64,000 nucleotides of DNA from Neobacillus cucumis. GTDB taxonomy: Bacteria > Bacillota > Bacilli > Bacillales > Cytobacillaceae. Under the pieces are notes generated by a model. That model did no database searches. It saw only the letters and a program-made list of their open reading frames with translations, and had not been told where the DNA came from. Positions 42,579 through 52,173 of this stretch are shown here, piece by piece; the stretch's first letter is position 1, and each line of letters starts with the position of its first letter. Both the position numbers and the translations under genes were made by a program. The stretch lies in contig NZ_PGVE01000028.1 in the NCBI RefSeq assembly GCF_002860255.1, forward strand, positions 214,526 through 278,525. The letters are read 5' to 3'.

Positions 42579-44981
42579 ATGGTAACTACTGCTATTGGTA
42601 TTATTCCACAACCAAAAACCTATGGCCCGCTTGGCAATCTTCCACAGCTAGATTTACATCAACCATCTCAATCCATCATGAAACTTTCCTATGAGTACGG
42701 ACCCATTTTTAAACTTAAATTCCCTACAGGTACAGGAATCTTTATATCCTCAGCCGAATTAGTCGAAGATGCAGCCGATGAATCCCGGTTTGATAAACTG
42801 GTCAATGCTCCTTTACAAAAAGTAAGAGCGTTTTCAGGCGATGGTCTTTTTACAAGCTGGACAAAAGAGGAGAACTGGCGGAAGGCCCATAATATCCTTC
42901 TTCCGAGTTTTAGTCAAAGTGCGATGAAAGGCTATCATTCGATGATGGTTGACATTGCCCTACAGCTTGTCCAAAAATGGTCACGTCTTAATTCGGATGA
43001 TCGTATTAATGTACCTGAAGATATGACAAGGCTTACACTTGATACCATCGGCTTATGCGGTTTCAATTATCGGTTTAATAGTTTCTATCGAGAAAAGCCG
43101 CATCGTTTTATTAAAAGTATGGGCCGTGCCCTTGATGAGGCAATGAATCAAAGTAACCGACTTGGGGTTCAGGACAAACTGATGATAAAGAAAAAGCGGC
43201 AGTTTAATCGTGACATCGAATATATGTTTTCTCTTGTGGACCGGATTATTGAAGAACGGAAAAAGAGTGACAGCCACGAAGCGGAAGACCTGCTATCCCG
43301 AATGTTAATTTGTGCAGATCCGGTAACGGGAGAAAAACTTAGCGATGAAAATATCCGCTATCAAATTATTACATTTTTGATTGCCGGACATGAAACTACA
43401 AGCGGTTTACTCTCCTTCGCCCTCTACTATTTAATGAAACATCCAGAAGTTCTGGCAAAGGCTTATGAAGAGGTCGACCAGGTGCTTACAAGTCCGATTC
43501 CGACTTATCAACAGGTCCGACAATTAAAGTATATTCGAATGATTTTAAATGAATCGTTAAGGCTCTGGCCGACAGCCCCTCTTTTTTCTTTATACGCAAA
43601 GGAAGATACTTTATTAGCAGGTAAGTATCCGCTTAAACGAAGAGATGTTGTTAATATTTTATTGCCAGTATTACATCGGGATCCACATGCATGGGGAACA
43701 GATGCTGAAGAATTTAAACCGGAACGATTTGCTGATCCCAAAAATATACCACACCATGCCTTTAAGCCATTCGGTAATGGACAGCGAGCTTGTATCGGAC
43801 AACAATTTGCCATGCATGAGGCAACTCTTTTAATTGGCATGATATTGAAACAATTTGAATTCATTGATTATACAAACTATCAATTGAAAATTAAAGAAAC
43901 CTTAACCTTTAAGCCGGATAACTTATACATAAAAGTTCTGCCTCGCATCTCTGAATCTTCTGTCACTTTTATCCATGAGAAGCCGATGCCACTTAATCAT
44001 GGGAACCGAGTTCAGACAGAGAAAACAAATTGGAATTCTCATAATACACCACTTTTAGTCTTGTATGGTTCAAATATGGGTACAGCAGAAGGAATTGCTC
44101 ATGATTTAGCAGTTTCAGCTCGTTTCAAAGGCTTTCAAAGTGAATTTGCACCACTTGATGATTTTATTGGAAAGCTTCCAACACAAGGGGTCGTTCTTAT
44201 TGTCACTTCCTCTTACAATGGAAATCCTCCAAAAAATGCTCGGAAATTCGTTAAGTGGTTAAAGGAAGCTGATCGTTCAGCAGCTACTGGTGTCCGTTAT
44301 GCAGTGTTTGGCTGCGGAGATACAAATTGGGCTAGTACTTATCAAAGCATCCCTACTCTCATTGATGAGCAGCTTGCCGAAAAGGGAGCCAGTCGTTTAG
44401 TTATAAAAGGACAGGGAGATGCAAGCGCTGATTTTGAACAACAATTTGAAGCATGGCACGAGCAATTATGGCCCGAAGTGTTCAAAGCAATGGGATTAAA
44501 GCACAAAGAAAATACATTAAAAGACTCTCTAGCAATTCAATTTGTCAGCGGGCCGAACCAAGGTACACCAGATCATCCTGCTTCTATCAATAATGTCCTA
44601 TCTGCTCATGTACCTCAGAATTCTTCTGTTCTGATTGAACGTGTATTGAATCGTTTCGCATTGGAGAGATTTGAACAGTTTCTTCTTTCAGGCGACAAGG
44701 AAAAACTAGTTCATCTTCCATTGGAGTTTCCAGTACGGGCTTGGGATTTATTGAAATATAGTGTAAACCTTGAGGAGCAGGTAACGCAGCTGCAGCTTAG
44801 TGAGTTAATTCAATATACTGTTTGCCCTCCTCATAAAAGAGAATTGACAGATCTGGCAAATAACAAAGAAATGATTACACAAAATGACTTGTCTATGCTG
44901 GACTTATTAGAAAAATATCCTGCCTGTGAACTTCCATTTGAACGTTTTATCGAACTATTATCACCTCTAAAGGCAGAATAA
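42579..44981 (+). CDS. CYP102-type P450-flavodoxin fusion, truncated in the reductase
   Basis: The 800-residue protein aligns by eye with CYP102 (P450 BM3 class). The P450 domain (about 1-465) contains the oxygen-activation motif AGHETT (269-274), ExxR in NESLR and the heme loop [10 protein letters not shown] with Cys405. An FMN-binding flavodoxin domain follows (about 488-645; [30 protein letters not shown]). Normal CYP102 proteins continue with an FAD/NADPH reductase to about 1050 residues. Here a fragment of about 150 residues remains: the strand carrying the FAD-binding ribityl region is missing internally, and the protein stops right after [18 protein letters not shown], before the RxYSISS FAD motif. 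A terminator follows the stop. The protein should bind heme and FMN but cannot take electrons from NADPH by itself. Normal reaction: fatty-acid hydroxylation. Confidence 0.93.
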   Translation: MVTTAIGIIPQPKTYGPLGNLPQLDLHQPSQSIMKLSYEYGPIFKLKFPTGTGIFISSAELVEDAADESRFDKLVNAPLQKVRAFSGDGLFTSWTKEENWRKAHNILLPSFSQSAMKGYHSMMVDIALQLVQKWSRLNSDDRINVPEDMTRLTLDTIGLCGFNYRFNSFYREKPHRFIKSMGRALDEAMNQSNRLGVQDKLMIKKKRQFNRDIEYMFSLVDRIIEERKKSDSHEAEDLLSRMLICADPVTGEKLSDENIRYQIITFLIAGHETTSGLLSFALYYLMKHPEVLAKAYEEVDQVLTSPIPTYQQVRQLKYIRMILNESLRLWPTAPLFSLYAKEDTLLAGKYPLKRRDVVNILLPVLHRDPHAWGTDAEEFKPERFADPKNIPHHAFKPFGNGQRACIGQQFAMHEATLLIGMILKQFEFIDYTNYQLKIKETLTFKPDNLYIKVLPRISESSVTFIHEKPMPLNHGNRVQTEKTNWNSHNTPLLVLYGSNMGTAEGIAHDLAVSARFKGFQSEFAPLDDFIGKLPTQGVVLIVTSSYNGNPPKNARKFVKWLKEADRSAATGVRYAVFGCGDTNWASTYQSIPTLIDEQLAEKGASRLVIKGQGDASADFEQQFEAWHEQLWPEVFKAMGLKHKENTLKDSLAIQFVSGPNQGTPDHPASINNVLSAHVPQNSSVLIERVLNRFALERFEQFLLSGDKEKLVHLPLEFPVRAWDLLKYSVNLEEQVTQLQLSELIQYTVCPPHKRELTDLANNKEMITQNDLSMLDLLEKYPACELPFERFIELLSPLKAE

Positions 44982-44987
44982 AAAAAC

Positions 44988-45042
44988 GAGGTAACCAATG
45001 AGTGTCTCCATATAACTCATTAATTACCTCCTATTTTTTTAC
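44988..45042 (+). terminator. Terminator after the P450 fusion gene
   Basis: GAGGTAA-cc-AATGAGT pairs with ACTCATT-aa-TTACCTC (44988-45003 and 45015-45030), then a run of seven T's. Confidence 0.85.
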
Positions 45043-45467
45043 CTTTCTAAAAAAGAATAGTTGAATTTCTTGAGCAGTTCGCCAAAAATCCGGCACTCGT
45101 CTTCTGGCCAATCTTTTAATAATTCAGTAATTCGTTCCAAGCGAGCATGCATATGGTCTTGCAGCTCTTTTTTCCCTAACTCTGTTATTTCAAATGAATA
45201 TGCCCTTCCATCTAACGGATCCGGTATTTTATATAAGAAGCCCTTCTGCTCTAACGCTGCTGCTTGTCTGCTTACAGTTGAAATATCCAATTGGAACTCA
45301 CCAGCTAATACCTTTACGCCTACCGCTCCTTTATTTGCGATTCGACGAAGTAATAAATAGGCAGAACGATCAAGCGTCCCAATTTTTTTATTAGTTGTAA
45401 CAGATGTTGTTCGTCGAAGCAGGATCGCTAATTCAAGTTCAATCATTTCTAAGGCATTTTTGTTCAT
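45039..45467 (-). CDS. MarR-family transcriptional regulator
   Basis: This 142-residue winged-helix protein has the recognition segment GVKVLAGEFQLDISTVSRQAAALEQKGFL and the wing IPDPLDGRAYSFEITELG. It is divergent from the MFS transporter gene, with 177 bases between them that hold a palindrome over the transporter's promoter. It probably represses that exporter. It is less likely to control the P450 gene, which converges with it. Ligand unknown. Confidence 0.92.
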   Translation of the reverse strand: MNKNALEMIELELAILLRRTTSVTTNKKIGTLDRSAYLLLRRIANKGAVGVKVLAGEFQLDISTVSRQAAALEQKGFLYKIPDPLDGRAYSFEITELGKKELQDHMHARLERITELLKDWPEDECRIFGELLKKFNYSFLER

Positions 45468-45562
45468 TCTAAGACCTCACAGTATACAAATTCCTCAACA
45501 CTATCATATCATAATCATAGTTATTTTTTTTAATTCTAATCACCAAACATCTAAAAACAACA

Positions 45563-45616
45563 TTGACGTAGTGAAAAATAGTTGTATAATACAATCATAT
45601 AGTTTCATTATACAAC
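45563..45616 (+). promoter_or_regulatory. Promoter and operator-like palindrome of the MFS gene
   Basis: TTGACG (45563-45568), 16 bases and TATAAT (45585-45590) form the promoter. The -10 lies inside the palindrome TTGTAT-A-ATACAA (45582-45594), and a second arm ATTATACAAC lies at 45607-45616. Probably the MarR binding site. Confidence 0.65.
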
Positions 45617-45644
45617 TTTTTACAAAGAATAAGGAGAGATGTGA

Positions 45645-46883
45645 ATGTCGTCGACACCACAATCAGTTGCGTCAGCCTCAGCAAACGCTTCTAAAGAGTT
45701 ACAATCATCATTATTATCACAACCAAAGTCCGTGTGGGCAGTGTTTTTTGCTTGTATCATTGCTTTCATGGGTTTAGGCCTGGTTGACCCCATTTTACCG
45801 GCTATTGCAGAACAGTTGCATGCCTCCCATAGTCAAGTCACCTTACTATTCACCAGTTATAATGCGGTTATGGCCGTCGCGATGCTCATTACCGGAATGA
45901 TTTCATCAAGATTGGGAGTAAAGTGGACCCTGCTTTCTGGGATTGTAATTATTGCCATCTTTTCCGCACTTGGAGGCTTTTCAAATGGAATTTGGTCTCT
46001 CGTAGGTCTTCGCGGAGGCTGGGGATTAGGAAATGCTTTGTTTGTAGCAACTGCATTAGCAGCCATCGTCTCACTATCCAACAGCGGAACAGCCAAAGCA
46101 ATCATTTTGTATGAAGCGGCCATTGGCCTAGGTATATCTGTTGGCCCCCTTCTTGGTGGATGGCTGGGCGCCATGTCATGGAGAGGTCCATTTTTAGGGG
46201 TAGCTGCATTAATGGTAGTAGCTTTCATTGGGTTAATCGTATTAATGCCAACTTCAAAGAAGGAACAAACGGGCCAAGTGAAAACATCTTTAATCGATCC
46301 CTTCCGCGCTCTAAAGCACCGTTCCCTCCTTGTTTTTGGTATCGCAGCTGCTCTATATAATTTTGGTTTTTTTACTTTGCTAGCCTATGCCCCATTTGTC
46401 ATGGGATTGGATGAACATGGTCTGGGGTTTGTATTCCTAGGCTGGGGGATCTTACTAGCCATTACTTCTGTCTTTATGGCACCTAAACTACAGCAAAAGT
46501 TTGGAACCATTAAATCGATGTGCGCGATGCTAGTGATGTTTGGTATTCTTCTATTTGTTATGGGGACATGGACATCAACACAATCGGTCATCATCATTTG
46601 TGTTATCGCCGCCGGTGCATTATTAGGCAACAATAATACACTCATTACAACAGCAGTTATGAATGCAGCACCAGTTCAGCGTTCAACCGCTTCTGCCGCT
46701 TACAGTTTCCTTCGCTTTATTGGAGGAGCTATTGCACCGTATACGGCTGGAAAACTTTCGGAGATTTATAACCCTTCTCTTCCTTTTATTGTCGGCGGAG
46801 GTTTTGTAATTATCTCGGTACTATTCATATTAATAAACAGTAAACACATTAACCATGTGGATGATGTTGAGTCAAGTCATTAA
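45645..46883 (+). CDS. MFS drug/solute exporter (DHA1-type)
   Basis: This 412-residue, 12-TM major-facilitator protein has an N-terminal polar tail (about 28 residues) and the loop motif ISSRLGVKW (GxxxDRxGR-like). It also has GPLLGGWLG motif C, typical of proton antiporters that export drugs. It is regulated as a unit with the divergent MarR gene. Substrate unknown. AAGGAGAG supports the ATG. Confidence 0.92.
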   Translation: MSSTPQSVASASANASKELQSSLLSQPKSVWAVFFACIIAFMGLGLVDPILPAIAEQLHASHSQVTLLFTSYNAVMAVAMLITGMISSRLGVKWTLLSGIVIIAIFSALGGFSNGIWSLVGLRGGWGLGNALFVATALAAIVSLSNSGTAKAIILYEAAIGLGISVGPLLGGWLGAMSWRGPFLGVAALMVVAFIGLIVLMPTSKKEQTGQVKTSLIDPFRALKHRSLLVFGIAAALYNFGFFTLLAYAPFVMGLDEHGLGFVFLGWGILLAITSVFMAPKLQQKFGTIKSMCAMLVMFGILLFVMGTWTSTQSVIIICVIAAGALLGNNNTLITTAVMNAAPVQRSTASAAYSFLRFIGGAIAPYTAGKLSEIYNPSLPFIVGGGFVIISVLFILINSKHINHVDDVESSH

Positions 46884-46895
46884 AATTTCTGATTG

Positions 46896-46925
46896 GGATC
46901 TGTTGAGTTGACAGATCCTTTTCTT
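46896..46925. terminator. Terminator between the MFS gene and the YitT gene
   Basis: GGATCTGT/ACAGATCC (46896-46903 and 46911-46918), followed by a T-rich tail in the plus direction. Confidence 0.75.
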
Positions 46926-46944
46926 TTAGCCATTTGATAATTAG

Positions 46945-47829
46945 TCAGTGAATGTCCCGTTTCTTAAAACGACCGCCTCTAACTTCGGCTATATCTGCAA
47001 TCGCTAAAAACGCTGTAGGATCAATTTCCTCCACAATGGTCGTTAGTTTCGATTCTTCCAATCGAGAAATGATACTGAAGATAACTTTCTTATTATCCCC
47101 TGTATAAGCGCCTTCACCGTTTAAGTAGGTTACACCACGACCCAATCGATCATTAACAGCATTTCCAATTTCTTCGGCATTGTCACTTATAATCCAAACA
47201 GATTTAGTTTCTTCGAGCCCTTGTACAACCGTATCGATTGCTTTTGAAGCAATCACATAGGCTAATAAGGAATACATAGCACGGTCCCAAGTGAAGACAA
47301 AGCCTGCTGCTCCTAAGATAAAGATATTTATAAACATAATGATTTGTCCGACTGAAAAAGGAACCTTTTTGTTTATGACGAGTGCTAGAATTTCTGTGCC
47401 GTCTAATGCCCCGCCATTACGGATGACAAGACCCACTCCGATTCCTAAAATCATTCCGCCAAAAAGGGTGGCTAGGAGAATATCTTCTGTAAAAGGGGGA
47501 ATGGGGTGAAAAAATGAAGTAAATATGGATAAAACGATAATTCCATAAACTGTTGAAAAAGCAAAGGTTTTACCCATCTGTTTATATCCCATATAAACAA
47601 AGGGCAGGTTCAATACAAATAGAAAGAGTCCTAATTTCCATCCTGTAATATGTGCGAGCATGATGGAAATACCTGTGATTCCCCCATCGATAACATGGTT
47701 TGGAACTAAAAATATTTCCAGCCCTGTTGCCATAAGTATGGCACCGATGGTGATCGTAATAATGCGAGTAATCACCCTGCTGAGAGGAAGTTTTCGATGC
47801 TGAAGATTTGCCTTAATTAATTCTGTCAT
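46945..47829 (-). CDS. YitT-family membrane protein with C-terminal DUF2179 domain
   Basis: The 294-residue protein has five to six TM segments (signatures GLEIFLVPNHVIDGGITGIS and NGGALDGTEILAL). A soluble C-terminal DUF2179 domain follows (about 200-285; WIISDNAEEIGNAVNDRLGRGVTYLNGEGAYTG). This is the standard YitT/YebE-type layout in bacilli. Function is not established in general. AAGGAG supports the ATG. Confidence 0.92.
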   Translation of the reverse strand: MTELIKANLQHRKLPLSRVITRIITITIGAILMATGLEIFLVPNHVIDGGITGISIMLAHITGWKLGLFLFVLNLPFVYMGYKQMGKTFAFSTVYGIIVLSIFTSFFHPIPPFTEDILLATLFGGMILGIGVGLVIRNGGALDGTEILALVINKKVPFSVGQIIMFINIFILGAAGFVFTWDRAMYSLLAYVIASKAIDTVVQGLEETKSVWIISDNAEEIGNAVNDRLGRGVTYLNGEGAYTGDNKKVIFSIISRLEESKLTTIVEEIDPTAFLAIADIAEVRGGRFKKRDIH

Positions 47830-47966
47830 TCAACCACTCCTTATTCATTTTATTTTGCCATATGATCATCCAATCTATTAGGAATACCCATAATATTGTT
47901 CTCTATAGTATTATATCACATTTTTCACAAAAAATGAACTGGAGTTCAAATTCATTTTTAAAAAAA

Positions 47967-47985
47967 GGATTGCAAGAAGCAATCC
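47967..47985 (-). terminator. Terminator of htpG
   Basis: GGATTGC/GCAATCC (47967-47973 and 47979-47985) with a 5-base loop, followed on the minus strand by seven T's. Confidence 0.85.
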
Positions 47986-47993
47986 CCTACTTT

Positions 47994-49871
47994 TTATACC
48001 ATTACTTTACATATACTATTTGTAAATTCTACCGGATCCTCAATCGGTAAGCCTTCAATCAGAAGTGCTTGATTATATAATAAGTTTGTATATAAAGCTA
48101 ACTTTTCTTGGTCCTTAACAAAGGCATCTTTTAATGAGGCGTACACCTCATGATGAATATTAATTTCTAGAATTTTGTCAGCTTTTACATTTTGACTGTT
48201 AGGCATGGCATTAAGAATTTTTTCCATTTCAATCGAAACGGCTCCATCCGTTGATAAACACACAGGATGGGTTTTGAGTCTTTTGGATACTTTTACGTCC
48301 TTAACTTTATCGTTTAGAACATTTTTCATAAAATTGAATAGTTCCTTATTCTCTTTTTCCTCTTCGTCAGTATCTTGGTCCTCATCCACAGTAAACCCTA
48401 AATCACCGCTTGAAACAGATTTAAACTCTTTTTCTTTATAGGACATTAACATTCTTATCGCAAACTCATCAATCTCATCAGTGAAATATAAAATTTCATA
48501 TCCTTTGTCTGCTACTAATTCGGTTTGCGGCAGTTTATCAATACGTTCGTTAGACTCACCCGTTGCATAATAAATATACTTTTGGTCTTCTGGCATTCTG
48601 GATACATACTCATCAAGTGTTACTAATTTTTTCTCCTTAGATGAGTAGAACATTAATAAATCTTGGAGTTCATCTTTATGGGTGCCATAGTCACTGTAAA
48701 CCCCAAATTTTAACTGCCTGCCAAAAGACTTAAAAAATTCTTCGTATTTTTCACGTTCATTTTTTAAGATGGCCAATAATTCACTCTTGATTTTCTTATT
48801 AATATTTTTTGCAATAAGCTTTAATTGACGATCATGCTGAAGCAATTCTCTCGAGATATTTAATGATAAGTCCTCTGAGTCTACCATTCCTTTTACAAAA
48901 CTAAAATAATCTGGAAGCAGGTCAGCACTCTTATTCATAATTAATACGCCATTAGAATATAGCTCTAATCCTTTTTCATATTCCTGGGTGTAATAATCAA
49001 AAGGAATTTTTTCGGGAATATAAAGGATGGCATTATATCTTACTGCGCCGTCAACGCTGATATGAATATGTTTAAGCGGTTTGTCAAAACCGTACCGTTT
49101 TTCAGAGTAAAAATTTTCATAATCCTCTGTTGTTAAATCCTTCTTATTTTTTCTCCAAATAGGGACCATGCTATTTATCGTTTGTTCTTCTACTACATCC
49201 TCATATTCATTTTCACTGCCCTCTTTTAGCTTCCGTTCTGACACATCCATTTTAATTGGATAGCGGATAAAATCTGAATATTTTTTGATGATAGACTTTA
49301 AACGATATTCTTCGAGATACTCATCATAGTTCTCGTCTTCCGTATTTTCTTTAATCTTCAAAGTGATTTCTGTTCCAATGGAGTCCTTTTGACAAGGAGT
49401 GATGGTATAGCCATCTGCTCCCTTAGATTCCCACCTGTAGGCCTCTTCACTGCCAAGTGCCTTACTAATTACAGTAACTTCATCTGCAACCATAAAGGCT
49501 GAATAAAAGCCAACCCCGAATTGTCCAATAATATCGTAGCCATCTTTTAATTCATTTTCCTTTTTAAATGCTAAGGAACCGCTTTTAGCAATCGTACCAA
49601 GGTTCGTTTCCAGCTCTTCTTTAGTCATACCAATTCCGGTGTCTGATATTTTTAAAATTCTATTTTCCTTATCCGCAGTAACTTTTATGTAGTAACCATC
49701 TTTATCAAAGGTCAACGCATCATCTGTTAACGCCCTATAGTAAATTTTATCAATCGCATCGCTGGCATTTGACAATAACTCTCTTAAGAAAATTTCTTTG
49801 TGTGTATAAATAGAGTTAATCATCATGTCTAATAATCGTTTGGACTCTGCTTTAAACTGTTTGGTTTCCAT
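47994..49871 (-). CDS. htpG: Molecular chaperone HtpG (Hsp90)
   Basis: The 625-residue Hsp90 starts [42 protein letters not shown], with the GHKL ATP motifs ([20 protein letters not shown]), middle and C-terminal dimerisation domains. I choose the ATG at 49871, with GGAGAGG upstream, rather than the TTG one codon earlier. It remodels folding clients in the cytosol. The promoter carries a perfect CIRCE operator, so HrcA control is predicted; B. subtilis htpG lacks this. Confidence 0.97.
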   Translation of the reverse strand: METKQFKAESKRLLDMMINSIYTHKEIFLRELLSNASDAIDKIYYRALTDDALTFDKDGYYIKVTADKENRILKISDTGIGMTKEELETNLGTIAKSGSLAFKKENELKDGYDIIGQFGVGFYSAFMVADEVTVISKALGSEEAYRWESKGADGYTITPCQKDSIGTEITLKIKENTEDENYDEYLEEYRLKSIIKKYSDFIRYPIKMDVSERKLKEGSENEYEDVVEEQTINSMVPIWRKNKKDLTTEDYENFYSEKRYGFDKPLKHIHISVDGAVRYNAILYIPEKIPFDYYTQEYEKGLELYSNGVLIMNKSADLLPDYFSFVKGMVDSEDLSLNISRELLQHDRQLKLIAKNINKKIKSELLAILKNEREKYEEFFKSFGRQLKFGVYSDYGTHKDELQDLLMFYSSKEKKLVTLDEYVSRMPEDQKYIYYATGESNERIDKLPQTELVADKGYEILYFTDEIDEFAIRMLMSYKEKEFKSVSSGDLGFTVDEDQDTDEEEKENKELFNFMKNVLNDKVKDVKVSKRLKTHPVCLSTDGAVSIEMEKILNAMPNSQNVKADKILEINIHHEVYASLKDAFVKDQEKLALYTNLLYNQALLIEGLPIEDPVEFTNSICKVMV

Positions 49872-49907
49872 CAAGACCTCTCCTTTTTTACAAAATACAC
49901 CTATATT

Positions 49908-49934
49908 TTAGCACTCCAATCTATAGAGTGCTAA
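49908..49934. promoter_or_regulatory. CIRCE operator (HrcA binding site) in front of htpG
   Basis: TTAGCACTC-N9-GAGTGCTAA, an exact match to the CIRCE consensus. It lies 37-63 bases upstream of the htpG start and about 10 bases downstream of its -10. Confidence 0.93.
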
Positions 49935-49943
49935 CTATTATTT

Positions 49944-49972
49944 TAATAACATAGTTATTAATTTTTTGTCAA
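49944..49972 (-). promoter_or_regulatory. Sigma-A promoter of htpG
   Basis: TTGACA (49972-49967), 17 bases and TTATTA (49949-49944) on the minus strand, directly upstream of CIRCE. Confidence 0.7.
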
Positions 49973-49975
49973 GAC

Positions 49976-50002
49976 AAAAAATTAGCCCCTAAAGGATGCT
50001 AA
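49976..50002 (-). terminator. Terminator of the yhgE-type gene
   Basis: On the minus strand TTAGC...GCTAA with inner GG/CC pairs forms a hairpin (49982-50002), followed by TTTTTT. It lies just before the htpG promoter. Confidence 0.65.
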
Positions 50003-50022
50003 AACAGCCATTAATACTCAAA

Positions 50023-52050
50023 TTATTGAATAATTTTCGACGACCTTGCAAGCTCAGATGTCTTTTGAATTCTTTTACTTAAAGGTTTTTTCAGAACTAA
50101 TCCTAAAAGAATGCTGGCAGCGGCAAAGACGAGCAGGTATAGAACATCCCATATCACCACATCCGCTACCATTCCTCCAACGGTTTCACGCAGCACACTC
50201 ACTGCATAAGTAAAAGGCATGTAAGGATTGATTTTTTGAAAAAAAGGAGAAGTAGTACTGACCGGAAAGGTCGCGCCGGAGCTTGAGATTTGAAGCACCA
50301 ATAGAATGATAGCCAACCCCTTACCGATTGTTCCAAAAACAGAGCATAATGTAAACGTGATAATCACAAATATTATCCCAATAAAAATGCTCAATAGGAC
50401 AAACCAAAGTTTATCAACCGCGTAAGCATGAATAATATACAAATCACCAAGAGAAACAATTAAGGCTTGCAGTATTCCTATCGTTAGAAAAGTAAGCATC
50501 CTTCCAAAGTAAATCTGATAACTCTTATACAGATTATGCTCCTCTACATCCACACGAAGTGAGGCGATAAGGAAGGTAGCTCCAACCCAAAGAGCAAGCA
50601 TTGTATAAAAAGGAGTCATCGCCGAACCGTAATTTGGGATGGGGAAAATCCGTTTTGTTTTTAATAGGACGGGACTTGCTAAAAAATTACTTTCTGCTTG
50701 CGGGTCATGCTTCAAAAATTGAATTAATTCATTGATATTCACACTGTTTTTTAATTTTCTAAGCTTATCAGCTGTACTTCTGATCTGCGCTTCAAAACCT
50801 GGTAAGTCATTTCTTGCAATATTAGCAGCCTTATGGATTGCTTTTTCTAATGCCGGAAGCTTAGTTCGAACAAGATTGGCGGCCTGCCGAATATCGATTT
50901 CAGCATTTGGCAATTCATTTCGAACAAAATTGGCTGCTGTATGTATTTTCCCTTCGATCGTTGGGAGATCATTTTTAAAAAACAAGGCCGAATTGTTAAT
51001 TATTTTCTGTCCTTCTAAAGCTCTCTGCTGGAGATCTGCACGAGCTTGGATGATCGTATTCCGACTACTTGCTAATTCGTCATGAAGCTGTGTTAATTGT
51101 GCTTGATTTCCACTAGGTTCGATCTGTGGGACTGTTTGAGAGGAACGGTCGATAGCTTGGCTAAGGCTCATCTCCATTACCGATAATTGATTATCTACCT
51201 CTGCCACAATCTCATTCACACGATTCAAATCCCCCAATCTCTCTTGAAGTATCAATACCTTTTCACCTGCTTTTTTAACGAGCGGCAGGTTTGCTTCAAT
51301 TTTTAGAATACTAATACCAGCCTGGTTAATATCCGGAATTCTTTGTTCTAATTCAATTATTTTTTGTCCTTTTTCCCTAATTTCGGGGAGCTTTGCTTCC
51401 AGTTCCATTGCTTTCTTACCCATCGCATCGATTTCCGGCAAGGCCTTTTCTAGTTCAAAGATCTGATTTTCCAAATGATGAATAGATGGCAGTGCTTTCT
51501 CTAACTCAATTCCTGCTTTATAAAAACCTGAAAAAATAGCATCTCCCACTGTTTTAACAAAGGCCTGACTGATTTGATTCGTTACACTTGATGCCCCAGT
51601 ACTGGCAATTTTAGGGGCAACCGCATTGATCTTTTCATTTACACCAAATTGAATTTCCGGCTTTTTTGGATTCATCTGAAGAATGCTGGTTAGTTTCTTT
51701 GTAAAGTCATTTGGAATGATAAGATAAGCGTAATAATTTCCTTTTTTAACTCCTTCTTCGGCGGTAGTTTGGGGGACAAACACCCAGCCAAGCTTCTTAT
51801 TTTTCTTCAAATTTTGAACAATCTCTTCTCCTACATTAATCCTTTTCCCCTGCACTTTACCCCCCTCGTCTTCATTGACTACTGCTACCTTAATGCCCGA
51901 TGTATTCCCATATGGGTCCCACATCGCCTTAATATTAATCCAGGCATAGGCAGAAGGCAGAATCGAAAGCGCGCCAATTAAAAAGACAACCAAGGGCACC
52001 TTAAAAATATTTTTCCAATCAGTATTATAAATTTTCCAAATTTCCCCCAT
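50023..52050 (-). CDS. YhgE/Pip-family membrane protein
   Basis: This membrane protein of about 675 residues has one N-terminal TM segment (IFKVPLVVFLIGALSILPSAYAWINI, with the family WxxxDPY motif) and a long extracellular region. The C-terminal block has about five TM segments of the ABC-2 type. The extracellular region contains imperfect 22-residue units of the form LE..LP.I...G.K...LE (about 195-290) and a second set A.. VR..LP..E..I..AAN (about 350-430), likely a coiled coil or helical repeat. Related proteins (YhgE, phage receptor Pip) are linked to phage infection and to type VII secretion. I choose the ATG at 52050, with AGAGGTGG upstream. Confidence 0.88.
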   Translation of the reverse strand: MGEIWKIYNTDWKNIFKVPLVVFLIGALSILPSAYAWINIKAMWDPYGNTSGIKVAVVNEDEGGKVQGKRINVGEEIVQNLKKNKKLGWVFVPQTTAEEGVKKGNYYAYLIIPNDFTKKLTSILQMNPKKPEIQFGVNEKINAVAPKIASTGASSVTNQISQAFVKTVGDAIFSGFYKAGIELEKALPSIHHLENQIFELEKALPEIDAMGKKAMELEAKLPEIREKGQKIIELEQRIPDINQAGISILKIEANLPLVKKAGEKVLILQERLGDLNRVNEIVAEVDNQLSVMEMSLSQAIDRSSQTVPQIEPSGNQAQLTQLHDELASSRNTIIQARADLQQRALEGQKIINNSALFFKNDLPTIEGKIHTAANFVRNELPNAEIDIRQAANLVRTKLPALEKAIHKAANIARNDLPGFEAQIRSTADKLRKLKNSVNINELIQFLKHDPQAESNFLASPVLLKTKRIFPIPNYGSAMTPFYTMLALWVGATFLIASLRVDVEEHNLYKSYQIYFGRMLTFLTIGILQALIVSLGDLYIIHAYAVDKLWFVLLSIFIGIIFVIITFTLCSVFGTIGKGLAIILLVLQISSSGATFPVSTTSPFFQKINPYMPFTYAVSVLRETVGGMVADVVIWDVLYLLVFAAASILLGLVLKKPLSKRIQKTSELARSSKIIQ

Positions 52051-52152
52051 GTTTTTTCCACCTCTTGCGAAAAGTTTCATCTTTTATCTTTTCACTAAGT
52101 GCAAAACTGATTCAGGGAAATTCCTCTCAATAATAAAGAGACTATAAAAAAA

Positions 52153-52171
52153 GACTGCCTAAATGGCAGCC
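52153..52171 (-). terminator. Terminator of ltaS
   Basis: CTGCC/GGCAG stem (within 52153-52171), followed on the minus strand by seven T's. Confidence 0.7.
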
Positions 52172-52173
52172 TT

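Noticed and set aside
45460..45777. Plus-strand open frame overlapping the MFS start region
   Set aside because: It runs through promoter and operator sequence and is a shadow of the MFS gene in another frame.
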